64,000 nucleotides of DNA, from assembly GCF_000974365.1 (NCBI RefSeq), contig NZ_BAZW01000022.1, positions 1 through 64,000 on the forward strand, in the 5' to 3' direction. Under the pieces are notes generated by a model, which saw only the letters and a program-made list of their open reading frames with translations, was not told the DNA's origin and did no database searches. This document shows, piece by piece, positions 35,157 to 44,953 of the stretch (its first letter is position 1; each line of letters opens with the position of its first letter). The position numbers and the translations under genes are program-made. The stretch comes from Geofilum rubicundum JCM 15548. GTDB lineage: Bacteria > Bacteroidota > Bacteroidia > Bacteroidales > Marinilabiliaceae.

Positions 35157-36190
35157 CTATTTGACTTTATCCTTATTATTTAACGCAGCCACAATTTTGG
35201 CTTCTATTTCTTCGGCCAACTCCGGATTGTCTTTAATCAAATCCTTAACCGCTTCACGCCCCTGTCCCAGCTTGGTCTCACCATAACTGAACCAGCTGCC
35301 ACTTTTCTTAACAATGTTATGCTCCACCCCCAGATCAACAATTTCGCCGACCTTAGAGATACCCTGACCATACATAATGTCAAATTCTGCTTTACGGAAG
35401 GGGGAAGCCACTTTGTTTTTTACCACTTTAACCCTTGTCTGGTTACCAACCACTTCATCCCCGTTTTTCAATTGGGATATACGACGAATATCCAATCGGA
35501 TGGAAGAATAAAACTTGAGCGCATTACCACCGGTGGTGGTTTCGGGATTGCCGAACATCACGCCAATTTTCTCACGCAGCTGGTTGATAAAAATACAACA
35601 GGTGTTGGTTTTACTAATATTGGAAGTCAGCTTCCGCAAGGCCTGGGACATTAATCGGGCCTGCAAACCCACCTTGTTTTCACCCATTTCTCCTTCAATT
35701 TCAGCCTTGGGCGTTAAGGCCGCTACGGAGTCAATCACCACCAAATCCACAGCAGAAGAACGAATCAACTGATCCGCAATTTCCAGTGCCTGTTCCCCAT
35801 TGTCGGTTGGGAAATCAGGAGCTCTTCAATATTAACCCCTAACTTTTCGGCATAAAAACGGTCAAAAGCATGCTCCGCATCAATAATGGCAGCAATACCT
35901 CCCATTTTCTGGACTTCTGCAATGGCATGAATGGCCAGGGTGGTTTTACCGGAAGATTCAGGACCAAATATTTCCACAACCCGTCCACGTGGATATCCAC
36001 CCACACCCAATGCCAGGTTCAGAGAAATGGAACCTGATGGAATAACGGGCACATCAATATAAACCGTATCCCCCATGCGCATAATGGCACCCTTGCCATA
36101 TGACTTTTCAATTTTATCCATGGTTAACTGAAGGGCTTTCAGTTTTTCCTGATTCACTTTATTCTCTTTTGCTTCTTTTTGTTCAGCCAT
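35157..36190 (-). CDS. recA: Recombinase RecA (one frameshift)
   Basis: 344 aa when one missing base is restored. The ATG at 36190 ([11 protein letters not shown]) is preferred over one 7 codons upstream. Walker A is GPESSGKT, the L1 region [14 protein letters not shown], Walker [13 protein letters not shown], and the L2 loop [19 protein letters not shown]. The break is near 35804: after ELLISQP the frame reads through ACAATGG where GACAATGG is needed, then continues as [17 protein letters not shown]. RecA is central to recombination and SOS, and the break falls in a CCGG context, so a sequencing deletion is far more likely than a real loss. The terminal Lys-rich tail is normal. Confidence 0.92.
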
Positions 36191-36266
36191 CTTTTGGTAT
36201 ATTATATTCAATTATTTTAGCATGGTGAAGATAAGAAAAAAATTAAAAACCCATTCAATCAAAGCC

Positions 36267-36722
36267 TTATTCTGATAAAATCTGCTGGCTATGATTTTTC
36301 GTATTCACCTTCTCAATCACCTTCTCAATCAGCCCCTTCTCATCAATAATAAAAGTTGTCCGCATCACTCCCATATAGGTTTTTCCATACATTTTTTTCT
36401 CGCCCCAAACACCATAAGCCTGAAGAATTTCCTTTTCCGTATCCGCCATTAAGTTAAATTGGAGCTTATATTTATCGATGAATTTTTGGTGAGATGCTTC
36501 ACTGTCGGGACTCACACCGATCACCTCATAACCTTTGCTCAGAAAAGTCTCATAATTATCATTTAAATCACAGGCTTCTGAGGTACAACCCGGCGTATTG
36601 TCCTTCGGATAAAAATAGAGAACGACCTTTTTACCTTTGAAGTCTTTCAGTGAAATAAGTTCTCCGGCCTGATTTTTTCCGGAAAAATCCGGTGCTGGCA
36701 TTCCTTCTTTTAAATGTGTCAT
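36267..36722 (-). CDS. bcp: Thioredoxin-dependent thiol peroxidase (Bcp/PrxQ)
   Basis: 151 aa. It reduces hydroperoxides. The motif YPKDNTPGCTSEACDLND has the peroxidatic Cys and, five residues on, the resolving Cys of the atypical 2-Cys PrxQ type. The thioredoxin fold spans the whole protein (GKKVVLYFYPK, VIGVSPDSEASHQKFIDKY, MRTTFIIDEKGLI). It lies 76 bp upstream of recA on the same strand. Confidence 0.95.
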   Translation of the reverse strand: MTHLKEGMPAPDFSGKNQAGELISLKDFKGKKVVLYFYPKDNTPGCTSEACDLNDNYETFLSKGYEVIGVSPDSEASHQKFIDKYKLQFNLMADTEKEILQAYGVWGEKKMYGKTYMGVMRTTFIIDEKGLIEKVIEKVNTKNHSQQILSE

Positions 36723-36938
36723 TTGCGTATGTTTTAATTAGCGTATCTGGCCCATTTCAGCCGTTGCCGACCTCCCTGATCAATCAGGAAATGGGGCCAT
36801 CGCTTCTGAAACAAGGGGTGACTATCTTTTGTTGCGAAATATGTGACAATGTCAAAGGAAATTCCCCAGCTTTGATTAAATTTGAAGCCCTTAATCATAA
36901 ATACATATCAATTGATAATCAGACATAAAGCAAGTATC

Positions 36939-39499
36939 ATGCGGAGGAAAATAGTTTTTTACCTAATACTCTCATTTTCGTTTTTAACGGGCATAAGGTC
37001 TCAGGGACAGGCCACACCGTCTGAAGCTCTGTCGCTCTTCAAGGCCGGAAAATATGCGGAGCTTTGCCAATTTACGAAAAGCTTTTAGAAAGAAAAAACA
37101 GAGATGCTGACTATAATTACTATTACGGTGTTTCGCTGTTCAAGCTCAATCAAAGCTATGATGAAGCCATTCAACGCTTGAAAATAGCGGCTTCACGACC
37201 GCCGGAAGCGGATGTCCATTTTTATTTGGGACAATTGTACCAACGCGTTTATGAAACCCAACTGGCAGAAGAACAATACCAGCTCTTCCTTAAAAAGCAA
37301 AAGGGCAACAACGAAATGACCGACCGGGCCAAGCGGGCCATTGAGGACTGTCAGGCTGCCGAAAGACTGATTAACAAACACTTTAACATTGAAGTCATTC
37401 AAAAGGACACCATCGATAAAGCAGACCTTCTAACCTATTACCATCTATCTAAGGATGCAGGGAAATTATTGACAGCGGGTGAATTTTTCAGTGTAGGGGT
37501 CCATCCCGATCAAATTGTTTTTCGTACCGAAAGAAGCAATGAAGTGTTTTTCCCCCTGTTGGGAAGCAGCGGAAAGTACGATCTGTATAAAATTGTCCGC
37601 TTGCTGGATGCATGGACGGAGGCGGAGTTCCTGGAAGGTTCTATCAACAGTGATTACAACGATCTCTATCCCTTTATGCTAACGGATGGAACCACCATCT
37701 ATTTTAGCTCAGACCGACCGGGCGGAATGGGTGGCCTGGATATATACCAGTCCTTCTTTGATCCACAATCGGGCACCTTCTCAGAACCTGCCAACCTAGG
37801 CCCCCCGTTTAACTCGCCGGATGATGACTATTTACTGGTCCCCGACATATACGCAGGAAGGGCCTGGTTCGCCACCAACCGTGGTGTTGGAAGCGAGCGC
37901 CTGGTCATTGCGGAAATTGTGTGGGACGACCAGGTCATTCGTAATTTAACCCAAAACGTGCATCAGATAAAAACGTTGGCAGCACTGCCTGTTTCAGAAA
38001 ATGCCCTGCCGCGTGCCAGCTCCACACTCTCCTCCCGTAACGCCCCCAAAAAAGAGCGAAAAACAGAGCTGTTCCGATTTCAGGTCAGTGACACCCTCGT
38101 CTACACACAGTTTGAGCACTTCCAAAGCAAAGAAGCCCTGTCGGCCTTCCGTGACGGTTTTACCATCAGCCAAAAGCGGGACAGCCTGACCCTACTTATG
38201 GGAAATAAGCGTAAAGCCTACAGTCAAAGCTATAATCAGCAAGAATTAAAACAGCTCATCGAACAAATTGTGGCCTTGGAAAAACAAACCTACGGATTGG
38301 AAGAATCTATTAACAGCCACTACCAAAAAGCCCGAAGGATGGAATTGGACCATATCCGACAGCAAATCAGAGAAGGCCGTTACGCCCCGAAGACTTCCAC
38401 TCAAAAAATGCCAGATCAACCAACGGAGTTGCAGACCATTTTAGCCAACCTGAAAAAGGGGGAATTATCCTTCTACACAGATGCCGAGTTTCAAAGAAAA
38501 ATGGAGGAGCGGGCACCCATGTACCGCACCCTTTTCAATCCCTCTCAAATCGCTGAACTTCAGCGGGCCGACTCGCTCTCTGTCTGGGCCAACATCCTCT
38601 CCCTTGAATCGGCTCGATTGCTGGAGGAATCGCGCAACATTACCACACAGCCGGTTAATTTAAAGGACAGAATCACCAATGGCAGCGACATTGAGGAGGA
38701 GATGAGTCAGCAAATGGAGGACCTGATCCATCAATCCAGAGAATACAAGCGCAACTCCCTGATACTCTACGAGCAGGCATTGGATCATAAATACCGTCTT
38801 TATTATGAGAGGGCCCTCGCATTGGGTGCAAGCTCCAACCAGGCTGGAAGCGAAGAGCTGGCCAGTCATGCCAGAACCCGCTACAATGAAGCGGATGAGA
38901 GCATCAAACGTTTACAAACCTACCATCCGGAGCAACTGGAACGATTGCTGGCCCTAAAAAGACAAAGCAATGAAATGTTGGAAGAATCGCTCAATATACA
39001 AATGGCCGGAACCGCACAAGCAATGGTAACAAGTCCTGCCAGTCAGACCGGCACACGTTTCACGGACATTTCAGGCAGTGTAGCGCCCTCCTATCCAGCC
39101 ATTCACAAAAACGAAGCAGGCGTCGCCACCGGTCAGCCGGCACGAAGGGACGAAACCCCATCGGATATAGTGGCCGGCGCTTTTGCGACCGCCCAACCCG
39201 GAACCGGCCAAACGGAACCGGCAACCACTCAAACCCCGATGCCGCTCGAGTACCGCATACAAATTGGGGTATTCAGAAATGAACCCAACGCAGCAGCCTT
39301 GGCCAACATTCCGCAAATATCCAGTGAAGCCTTGCCCGACAAGCCTTTAAGAAAGTATTTCAGCGGCTCCTGGCCGGCCTACGAAACAGCCAAATCACAG
39401 GTGGAAAACATCAGAGAAGCAGGTTTTCCGGGCGCATTTGTAGTGGCCTTTTTCAATGGCCAGCAAATATCACTGGAAGAGGCCCGTAAAAAAGAATAA
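36939..39499 (+). CDS. TPR / PD40 / SPOR-domain protein (one frameshift)
   Basis: 853 aa after restoring one base. It starts MRRKIVFYLILSFSFLTGIR (signal peptide) and breaks near 37060 (GCGGAGC where GCGGAAGC is expected), continuing as ALPIYEKLLERKNRDADYNY. It has TPR-like helices at about residues 25-140. A PD40-type WD repeat sits near 240-310 (LTDGTTIYFSSDRPGGMGGL, the OmpA/PorE-like signature). A long alpha-helical/coiled region spans 400-700. A C-terminal SPOR domain (YRIQIGVFRNEPNAAALANI … GAFVVAFFNGQQI) probably binds peptidoglycan. It is likely a periplasmic envelope protein. The break is probably a sequencing deletion. Confidence 0.78.
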
Positions 39500-39654
39500 T
39501 TCAGAAATCACGCACTGAAAAACAGTCACTTGAATCCAATTTAAACCCTATAAAAACGTTTCAGGATAAAAAAAATCCCTTTTGAAAAGATTTGCCGCAC
39601 CGGTTCATTATCCTTTCGTTTTTTTTTGTTACTTTGAGGTCAAATATTTCAGAT

Positions 39655-39930
39655 ATGGTACCTTTAGATAAGAAGAGTGAGCGGGATAAATCGAGGAGGC
39701 AGCACTTGGAAGAGCGCTTGCTTATTTTGCACAATGACGAAATCAACACCTTTGACCATGTCATCCATTCCTTACAGGAAGTCTGTTTGCACGACAAGGT
39801 TCAGGCCGAACAGTGCGCCATACTAACCCACCTGAAAGGCTACTGCGAAATCAAACGGGGTGTGTTAACCGAACTGGAAGAACTACAAGAACAACTGACA
39901 ACGAAAGCACTTAACGTCACCATAGACTAG
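39655..39930 (+). CDS. clpS: ClpS-like protease adaptor
   Basis: 91 aa from the ATG at 39655; the open frame reaches further upstream but with non-coding, T-rich sequence. The core LILHNDEINTFDHVIHSLQE and HDKVQAEQCAILTHLKGYCE matches ClpS: N-D/E-x-N-T-F, then a conserved VC-x-H, Q-A-x-Q-C-A and H-x-K-G. ClpS delivers N-degron substrates to the Clp protease. Only 4 bp separate it from nfeD. No clpA is adjacent. Confidence 0.88.
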   Translation: MVPLDKKSERDKSRRQHLEERLLILHNDEINTFDHVIHSLQEVCLHDKVQAEQCAILTHLKGYCEIKRGVLTELEELQEQLTTKALNVTID

Positions 39931-39934
39931 GACA

Positions 39935-40396
39935 ATGACCATCATCGTATTATTGATTTTAACCGGAATATTACTGCTTGTTCTGGAATTTTTTGTTTTC
40001 CCCGGTGTTACCATAGCCGCGCTTGGGGGCCTGCTCATGATTGGCGGCGGTGTTTATATGGCTTATAGCACCTATGATCCAACCACCGGCCATCTGGTCC
40101 TGTTCTTTACCATTGTGGCCATTTTGGTGGTATTGGTGATGGCCCTTAGGGGAAACACATGGAACAGTCTGATGCTCAACACCGAGATAAAGGACAATGT
40201 GCAGACCGTGGCCGATGACGTTATACACCCGGGCGACAAGGGCGTGACCACAACCCGTTTAAACCCCATAGGCAAAGCACTCATAAACGATCTGGAGGTG
40301 GAGGCCAAATGTCCCGGCCAATTTGTCGATCAGGAAACAGATATTGAAGTGGTCAAAGTATTTAAAACTTATGTAATTGTTAAAACTATAAACTAA
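39935..40396 (+). CDS. nfeD: NfeD-like membrane protein
   Basis: 153 aa. Two or three hydrophobic helices in the first ~75 residues ([56 protein letters not shown]). They are followed by a C-terminal OB fold ([20 protein letters not shown] … [20 protein letters not shown]). This is the short NfeD type that works with flotillins in membrane microdomains. The flotillin gene follows after 5 bp. Confidence 0.9.
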   Translation: MTIIVLLILTGILLLVLEFFVFPGVTIAALGGLLMIGGGVYMAYSTYDPTTGHLVLFFTIVAILVVLVMALRGNTWNSLMLNTEIKDNVQTVADDVIHPGDKGVTTTRLNPIGKALINDLEVEAKCPGQFVDQETDIEVVKVFKTYVIVKTIN

Positions 40397-40401
40397 ATTG
40401 T

Positions 40402-41415
40402 ATGGAAAACTTTGGAGCATTAGGACTTATTGCAGTCATTATAGTCCTATTCTTTTTATTCTTATACTACGTACCGATATTGCTGTGGTTTTCCGCACGC
40501 GTGTCGGGCGTTCGTATATCCTTGCTGCAGCTGATACTGATGCGTATTCGTAAGGTGCCGCCTACAGCCATCGTAAGAGCACTGATAGAAGCGCATAAAG
40601 CCGGATTAAAGGATGTTAAACGGGATGAGCTGGAAGCTCACTTTCTGGCTGGCGGTCACATTGAAAAAGTGGTTCACGCCCTTGTTTCAGCCTCTAAGGC
40701 CAACATCGACCTGACCTTTCAAATGGCTACCGCCATTGACCTGGCAGGAAGGGATGTATTTGAAGCCGTTCAAATGTCGGTCAACCCCAAGGTGATTGAC
40801 ACCCCGCCGGTAGCTGCTGTGGCCAAAGATGGTATTCAGCTGATTACCAAGGCACGGGTAACCGTTCGTGCCAACATCAAGCAATTGGTGGGTGGCGCCG
40901 GTGAAGAAACCGTCCTGGCCCGTGTGGGCGAAGGAATTGTGTCCTCTATCGGTTCGTCCAGTTCGCACAAAGCCGTTCTGGAAAATCCGGATTCCATCTC
41001 CAAAGTGGTGCTGGGCAAAGGTCTGGATGCAGGAACAGCCTTTGAAATTCTCTCCATTGACATTGCCGATATTGACATCGGTAAAAACATTGGGGCTGAG
41101 CTGCAAATTGATCAGGCCGACGCCGATAAGAACATTGCCCAGGCGAAAGCTGAAGAGCGCCGTGCCATGGCCGTAGCTGAAGAGCAGGAAATGAAAGCCA
41201 AAGCACAACAGGCCCGGGCCAATGTGATTCAGGCTGAAGCAGAAATTCCAAAAGCGATTGCAGATGCCTTCAGAAACGGAAATTTGGGCGTGATGGACTA
41301 TGTGAAATACCGCAATGTAGAAGCCGATACGGCCATGCGTGATTCCATTTCCAAACCACCACAAACAGCCTATCGTCCGCCAAAAGGTAAGGACAAGGAT
41401 AAAGATGATAAGTAA
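40402..41415 (+). CDS. floA: Flotillin-like protein FloA
   Basis: 337 aa (UPF0365/FloA family). One N-terminal membrane hairpin spans residues ~5-28. The SPFH-like domain covers about 30-250 ([60 protein letters not shown]). A C-terminal coiled coil rich in Ala/Glu/Lys ([20 protein letters not shown]) and a Lys/Asp-rich tail follow. It organises membrane domains and acts with NfeD. It is followed by a strong terminator, which closes the clpS-nfeD-floA unit. Confidence 0.95.
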   Translation: MENFGALGLIAVIIVLFFLFLYYVPILLWFSARVSGVRISLLQLILMRIRKVPPTAIVRALIEAHKAGLKDVKRDELEAHFLAGGHIEKVVHALVSASKANIDLTFQMATAIDLAGRDVFEAVQMSVNPKVIDTPPVAAVAKDGIQLITKARVTVRANIKQLVGGAGEETVLARVGEGIVSSIGSSSSHKAVLENPDSISKVVLGKGLDAGTAFEILSIDIADIDIGKNIGAELQIDQADADKNIAQAKAEERRAMAVAEEQEMKAKAQQARANVIQAEAEIPKAIADAFRNGNLGVMDYVKYRNVEADTAMRDSISKPPQTAYRPPKGKDKDKDDK

Positions 41416-41433
41416 TAGCATCTAAAGTGTCAA

Positions 41434-41469
41434 AAAGGGGCTGTCGAAATTCGACAGCCCCTTTATTTT
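41434..41469. terminator. Intrinsic terminator after floA
   Basis: 14-bp perfect stem AAAGGGGCTGTCGA / TCGACAGCCCCTTT with a 3-nt loop and ATTTTT after it. It may also serve the leftward HMA gene. Confidence 0.93.
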
Positions 41470-41509
41470 TAATAGTTCGTTATCTATTATACGAACGATC
41501 TATTGTTTA

Positions 41510-41884
41510 TTAATGGTTATGACCTTCGTGCCCCTTCTCCTCTTTTTTGGTTTCTGTGCGGTCATACTTACAGCATCCGGGCAATTTCTCATAAACCTCA
41601 TCCTTGGCCTTATGTTTTTTGGTATCGTGACCCGCTTTCGCAATGGCCTTGTGAACGGCATCCAATTGGGTGACTTCATCATCGAAAACCACTTCAATTT
41701 TTTGGGTTTCCCTATCCCAGTCGGCTTTAGAAACACCCTCCACCGAGAGGGCTGCCTTTTCAATTCTGTTTTCACACATGCCGCACAAACCTTTGACGGC
41801 AAATTTTTCTGTCTTATTGGCGGCAAAAACAACAGTGGTTGCCATCAATAACATAACGAATAAACTTAAAACTTTTGTCTTCAT
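41510..41884 (-). CDS. Secreted heavy-metal-associated (HMA) domain protein
   Basis: About 124 aa from MKTKVLSLFVMLLMATTVVF at 41884, a signal peptide ending near FAA. The HMA fold spans about residues 27-90 with the metal-binding pair Cys-x2-Cys in VKGLCGMCENRIEKAAL. The C-terminus has LPGCCKYD and a His-rich tail (EKGHEGHNH). It is probably a periplasmic copper or silver carrier that passes metal to the CusCBA pump just upstream. It is the last gene of the leftward metal-resistance island. Confidence 0.88.
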   Translation of the reverse strand: MKTKVLSLFVMLLMATTVVFAANKTEKFAVKGLCGMCENRIEKAALSVEGVSKADWDRETQKIEVVFDDEVTQLDAVHKAIAKAGHDTKKHKAKDEVYEKLPGCCKYDRTETKKEEKGHEGHNH

Positions 41885-41938
41885 AATTTCCATTTTTAAA
41901 TGATTCAACTTAAATAAACAGAGCCAGGGTTATTTTTA

Positions 41939-43717
41939 TCAATGATTGTGACCTCCGGTTGCGGGAGGGGCGTTGGTCTTATCTTTTGCAGCAACAGAGA
42001 TGCCCTTTCGGTAGGTTTCCTGTACTTCTCCGCAACGCAACATCATGTCCCCAAAGTAAGGATTAATAATATCCTCTGACTCACTCAACCAATGCGCCCC
42101 TTCATCATCAAAAGCCATGGGGCAGAATTGCTTATATACCTTATCAATTTCCAGACCAAAGTATTCGGTCATCTCTAAAACCGCCTCAGAAAGCACCTGG
42201 AAATGTTCACGTTGCACCTCAATATCTTCGGATTGGCGGAGGTGAACACCCGCTTCGGACAAGGGGCCACTGAGCGCCATCCACTGATCATGTGCCGGCC
42301 CATCCAACAATCCCATATCCACGTTTTCAAGTGTGCCTTCTATTTTTGTTGCGGCTGAAGCGGCCCCTGCCCCATCATCCTCAACCAGGGCATTTTTCAC
42401 CTCAAAGTAAACATGGGCCAAGGCCGTTATTTGCTCTCTGAAAGCCAGCGGCGCATCCAGTGTTTTAGCGGCGGGTCTGTTCATCATACTGGGCTTGCCG
42501 GCCAATTGGGCAGCAGCATCTACACTAAAGGTCCCGTTGGTGACAATTTCCTCACCGGCATCCAGACCTGATACGATGGCAAAAGCATCCCCCAAATCAA
42601 GCCCTAAAACCACCTCACGCATGACAAAACTCACGCCTTGGTCGGATTCACTTTTGACATAGACAACCGATTTTTCACCCGTCCACATAACGGCACTTTT
42701 GGGCACAACCAAAGAGGATGGGTTGTTTGACAGTCGGGATGCAACCCTACCGGAAGCAAACATTTCGGGCTTCAACTTTTGATCAGAGTTATTGACTTCA
42801 ATACGCGCTTTGGCAATGCGCGACCTGGAATCAATGACGGGATCAATGTAGTCCACTGTCCCCGTGAAGGTTTCTCCGGGCAAGGATGAAATGGTGTAAT
42901 CGACGGTTGCCCCACGCTTGACCCAGGGCAGGTCCGACTCGTAAACATCGAAAAGCACCCAGACTTTGGACAGGTCCGTTAGCTCATACACCGCTTGTCC
43001 CCGTTGAATATAGTCACCTGAACTGACCATCATGCGGGTCACGTAACCAGAGGTATTGGCCAGTATCGGAAAAGTACTCTCCGTTTTACCCGAGGCCAGA
43101 ATCTCATCTATTTGTCCCTCACTCAGCTTCCAGTTTCTCAACTTTTCTTTGGCCGAATGAAACAGGGCCGGTTGAGACTCTTTCATTTTCTGTGCTTCAA
43201 ACAATTCTTGCTGGGCAGTCACCAACTCAGGGGAATACACATGCGCCAACACCTGCCCTTTGGAGACATAATCACCGGTAAAATTCACCATCAATCTTTC
43301 AATTCTGCCCGGGAAATGGGCCGGCTGCGTATATACCAGCCGTTCATCGGCCTGCACTTTACCGGAAAGGCGCAAGGACTTCACCGACTGGCCAGTGGTA
43401 ATCACACTCGTCTGAACACCTGCCAGCTGCATAGCAGTCGGGGACATGCGTAGCGCGTTGGCATCTGACTCTTCGGCCCCATCCTCCTCTACCGGAATCA
43501 GATCCATGCCACAAATGGGGCAATCACCCGGCTCACCCTGCCGGATTTGCGGGTGCATCGAGCAGGTATAAGTGGTTTCACCTTCGGCCTCGTGGGCATG
43601 CTCCTCTTGCTCACTCTCTGATTGAGCAGATCCACCGATGACCAGCCATCCCAATAGGAGCCCGACGACAAAAACGGCCACCATAATGAAAATATTTTTC
43701 TTATTTATTGCGTTCAT
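41939..43717 (-). CDS. cusB: CusB-type periplasmic adaptor of RND metal efflux
   Basis: 592 aa from the ATG at 43717 (MNAINKKNIFIMVAVFVVGL); upstream codons belong to cusC in another frame. After the N-terminal anchor come a heavy-metal-binding domain (TYTCSMHPQIRQGEPGDCPI then CGMDLIP, about 50-75) and HlyD-like hybrid barrels (ADERLVYTQPAHFPGRIERL, VYVKSESDQGVSFVMREVVL). A C-terminal DUF3347-type domain follows (about 450-575, FCPMAFDDEGAHWL), with a His tail GGHNH. It links CusA to CusC and hands over Cu+/Ag+. The start lies 1 bp after the cusC stop codon. Confidence 0.93.
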   Translation of the reverse strand: MNAINKKNIFIMVAVFVVGLLLGWLVIGGSAQSESEQEEHAHEAEGETTYTCSMHPQIRQGEPGDCPICGMDLIPVEEDGAEESDANALRMSPTAMQLAGVQTSVITTGQSVKSLRLSGKVQADERLVYTQPAHFPGRIERLMVNFTGDYVSKGQVLAHVYSPELVTAQQELFEAQKMKESQPALFHSAKEKLRNWKLSEGQIDEILASGKTESTFPILANTSGYVTRMMVSSGDYIQRGQAVYELTDLSKVWVLFDVYESDLPWVKRGATVDYTISSLPGETFTGTVDYIDPVIDSRSRIAKARIEVNNSDQKLKPEMFASGRVASRLSNNPSSLVVPKSAVMWTGEKSVVYVKSESDQGVSFVMREVVLGLDLGDAFAIVSGLDAGEEIVTNGTFSVDAAAQLAGKPSMMNRPAAKTLDAPLAFREQITALAHVYFEVKNALVEDDGAGAASAATKIEGTLENVDMGLLDGPAHDQWMALSGPLSEAGVHLRQSEDIEVQREHFQVLSEAVLEMTEYFGLEIDKVYKQFCPMAFDDEGAHWLSESEDIINPYFGDMMLRCGEVQETYRKGISVAAKDKTNAPPATGGHNH

Positions 43718-43718
43718 T

Positions 43719-44953
43719 TTAACGTGTTTTAGCGGTGATGTAATTAACTTCTTCAAGGGCGATATAATACTGACTGAGTGCCGCCACCTTCCGTTTCTCA
43801 TAACTGAGCAGTTGCTGCTGGATGCGAAGCACCTCTTCAAAGGCCTTACCAGAATTGCCATAGTCGGACAGCAACAGATTCAGTGCTTGTCTGCTTCGCT
43901 CAATCTGACGCTCATACAAGTCTACCAAATCAGCCTGTTGTTGCACCTGAAACCAGGCCCGGTGATAAGCCCCCGTCAGTTCATTGGCCACCTCTTCCTT
44001 TTGCAAGGTTGCGCCCTGTTGCACAAATTGGGCTTCCTGACGTGCTGCCCGGTACTTTTTTCTAAAAAGAGGAATCGTTACCGACACCATGGGCATCAAT
44101 ACGTCCTTCCCGTTATCAGCTAAAGCCATATCGCTGCGCTCATCCACCAACACATAATCGAGTCCCAACCAATTTTTGGCAGGCCTTGTTTAAGGGCGAC
44201 TCTTTCAGCGGCTTCTCCGGACTTCACTTTCAAATCAAGTGCTGCCATACGGGGATGATTCACCAATAAAGAGTCTTTGCGATAGTCCGGAAGCAGATCC
44301 ATATCTGTCAAAGAATCAACGACTTCCACCGGAGCGTTGTATGCCCGGTTCAACAGGGCATTGAACCGGCTGAGCAGACTGGCTTCTTTTTGATTCAGTA
44401 TTTCCAGCTCTATCTGCGCCTCATTCAGCAACAAATCCACGCGGATAACATCCACCATGGCCCCCATGCCATTTTCGTATTTCTGGGTGGTCGTGGTTTT
44501 AAAGGATTCGAGCAAGCGGATATTCTCCTGCTCCAGACGCTGCATCTGTTGTAATTCGTACAGAGGATACCAGGCTTGGGCCACACGAAAAAACAACGCA
44601 TTGCGGGCATCCAGGAACTCCTGAAATTGCACCTCAGCATTTAGAGCAGCCACATCCCCTTGCGCTTTGAGCGTACCGAACCAGGGGAACATCTGCGTCA
44701 GGGAAAATCTGGCCCTTTGCGGTCCCACCCGCGTTTCCACCGGGGAAACAAAGTACCCGAACGAAAAAGTGGGGTCCGCCAGCGTCCTTGCTTGCGGAAT
44801 TTTCTGCAAAGCCGCTTCATAGGCCGCATACTTCGCCTTCAGTCCCGGATTATTCTCCGCCGCTATTTGGTAATAGTCGTCCGGACTTTGGGCATAAACG
44901 CCCAGTCCGGCCAACATAAATACCAGTAAGAGATATATGTTATTTCTGTTCAT
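43719..44953 (-). CDS. cusC: CusC/TolC-like outer-membrane efflux protein (one frameshift)
   Basis: 411 aa after one restored base. A signal peptide (MNRNNIYLLLVFMLAGLGVY) is followed by two OEP repeats of long helices (AAYEAALQKIPQARTLADPT, FKTTTTQKYENGMGAMVDVI; AARQEAQFVQQGATLQKEEV). The frame breaks near 44168 (after KQGLPKIG, expected LGLDYVLVDERSD). It is the outer-membrane channel of the RND metal pump. Its start overlaps the end of cusA by 14 bp. The break lies in an AAA/TTT context and is probably a sequencing deletion. Confidence 0.9.

Noticed and set aside
35157-36190. True loss of RecA function
   Set aside because: The only defect is one missing base in a short homopolymer, and the downstream frame is perfectly conserved.
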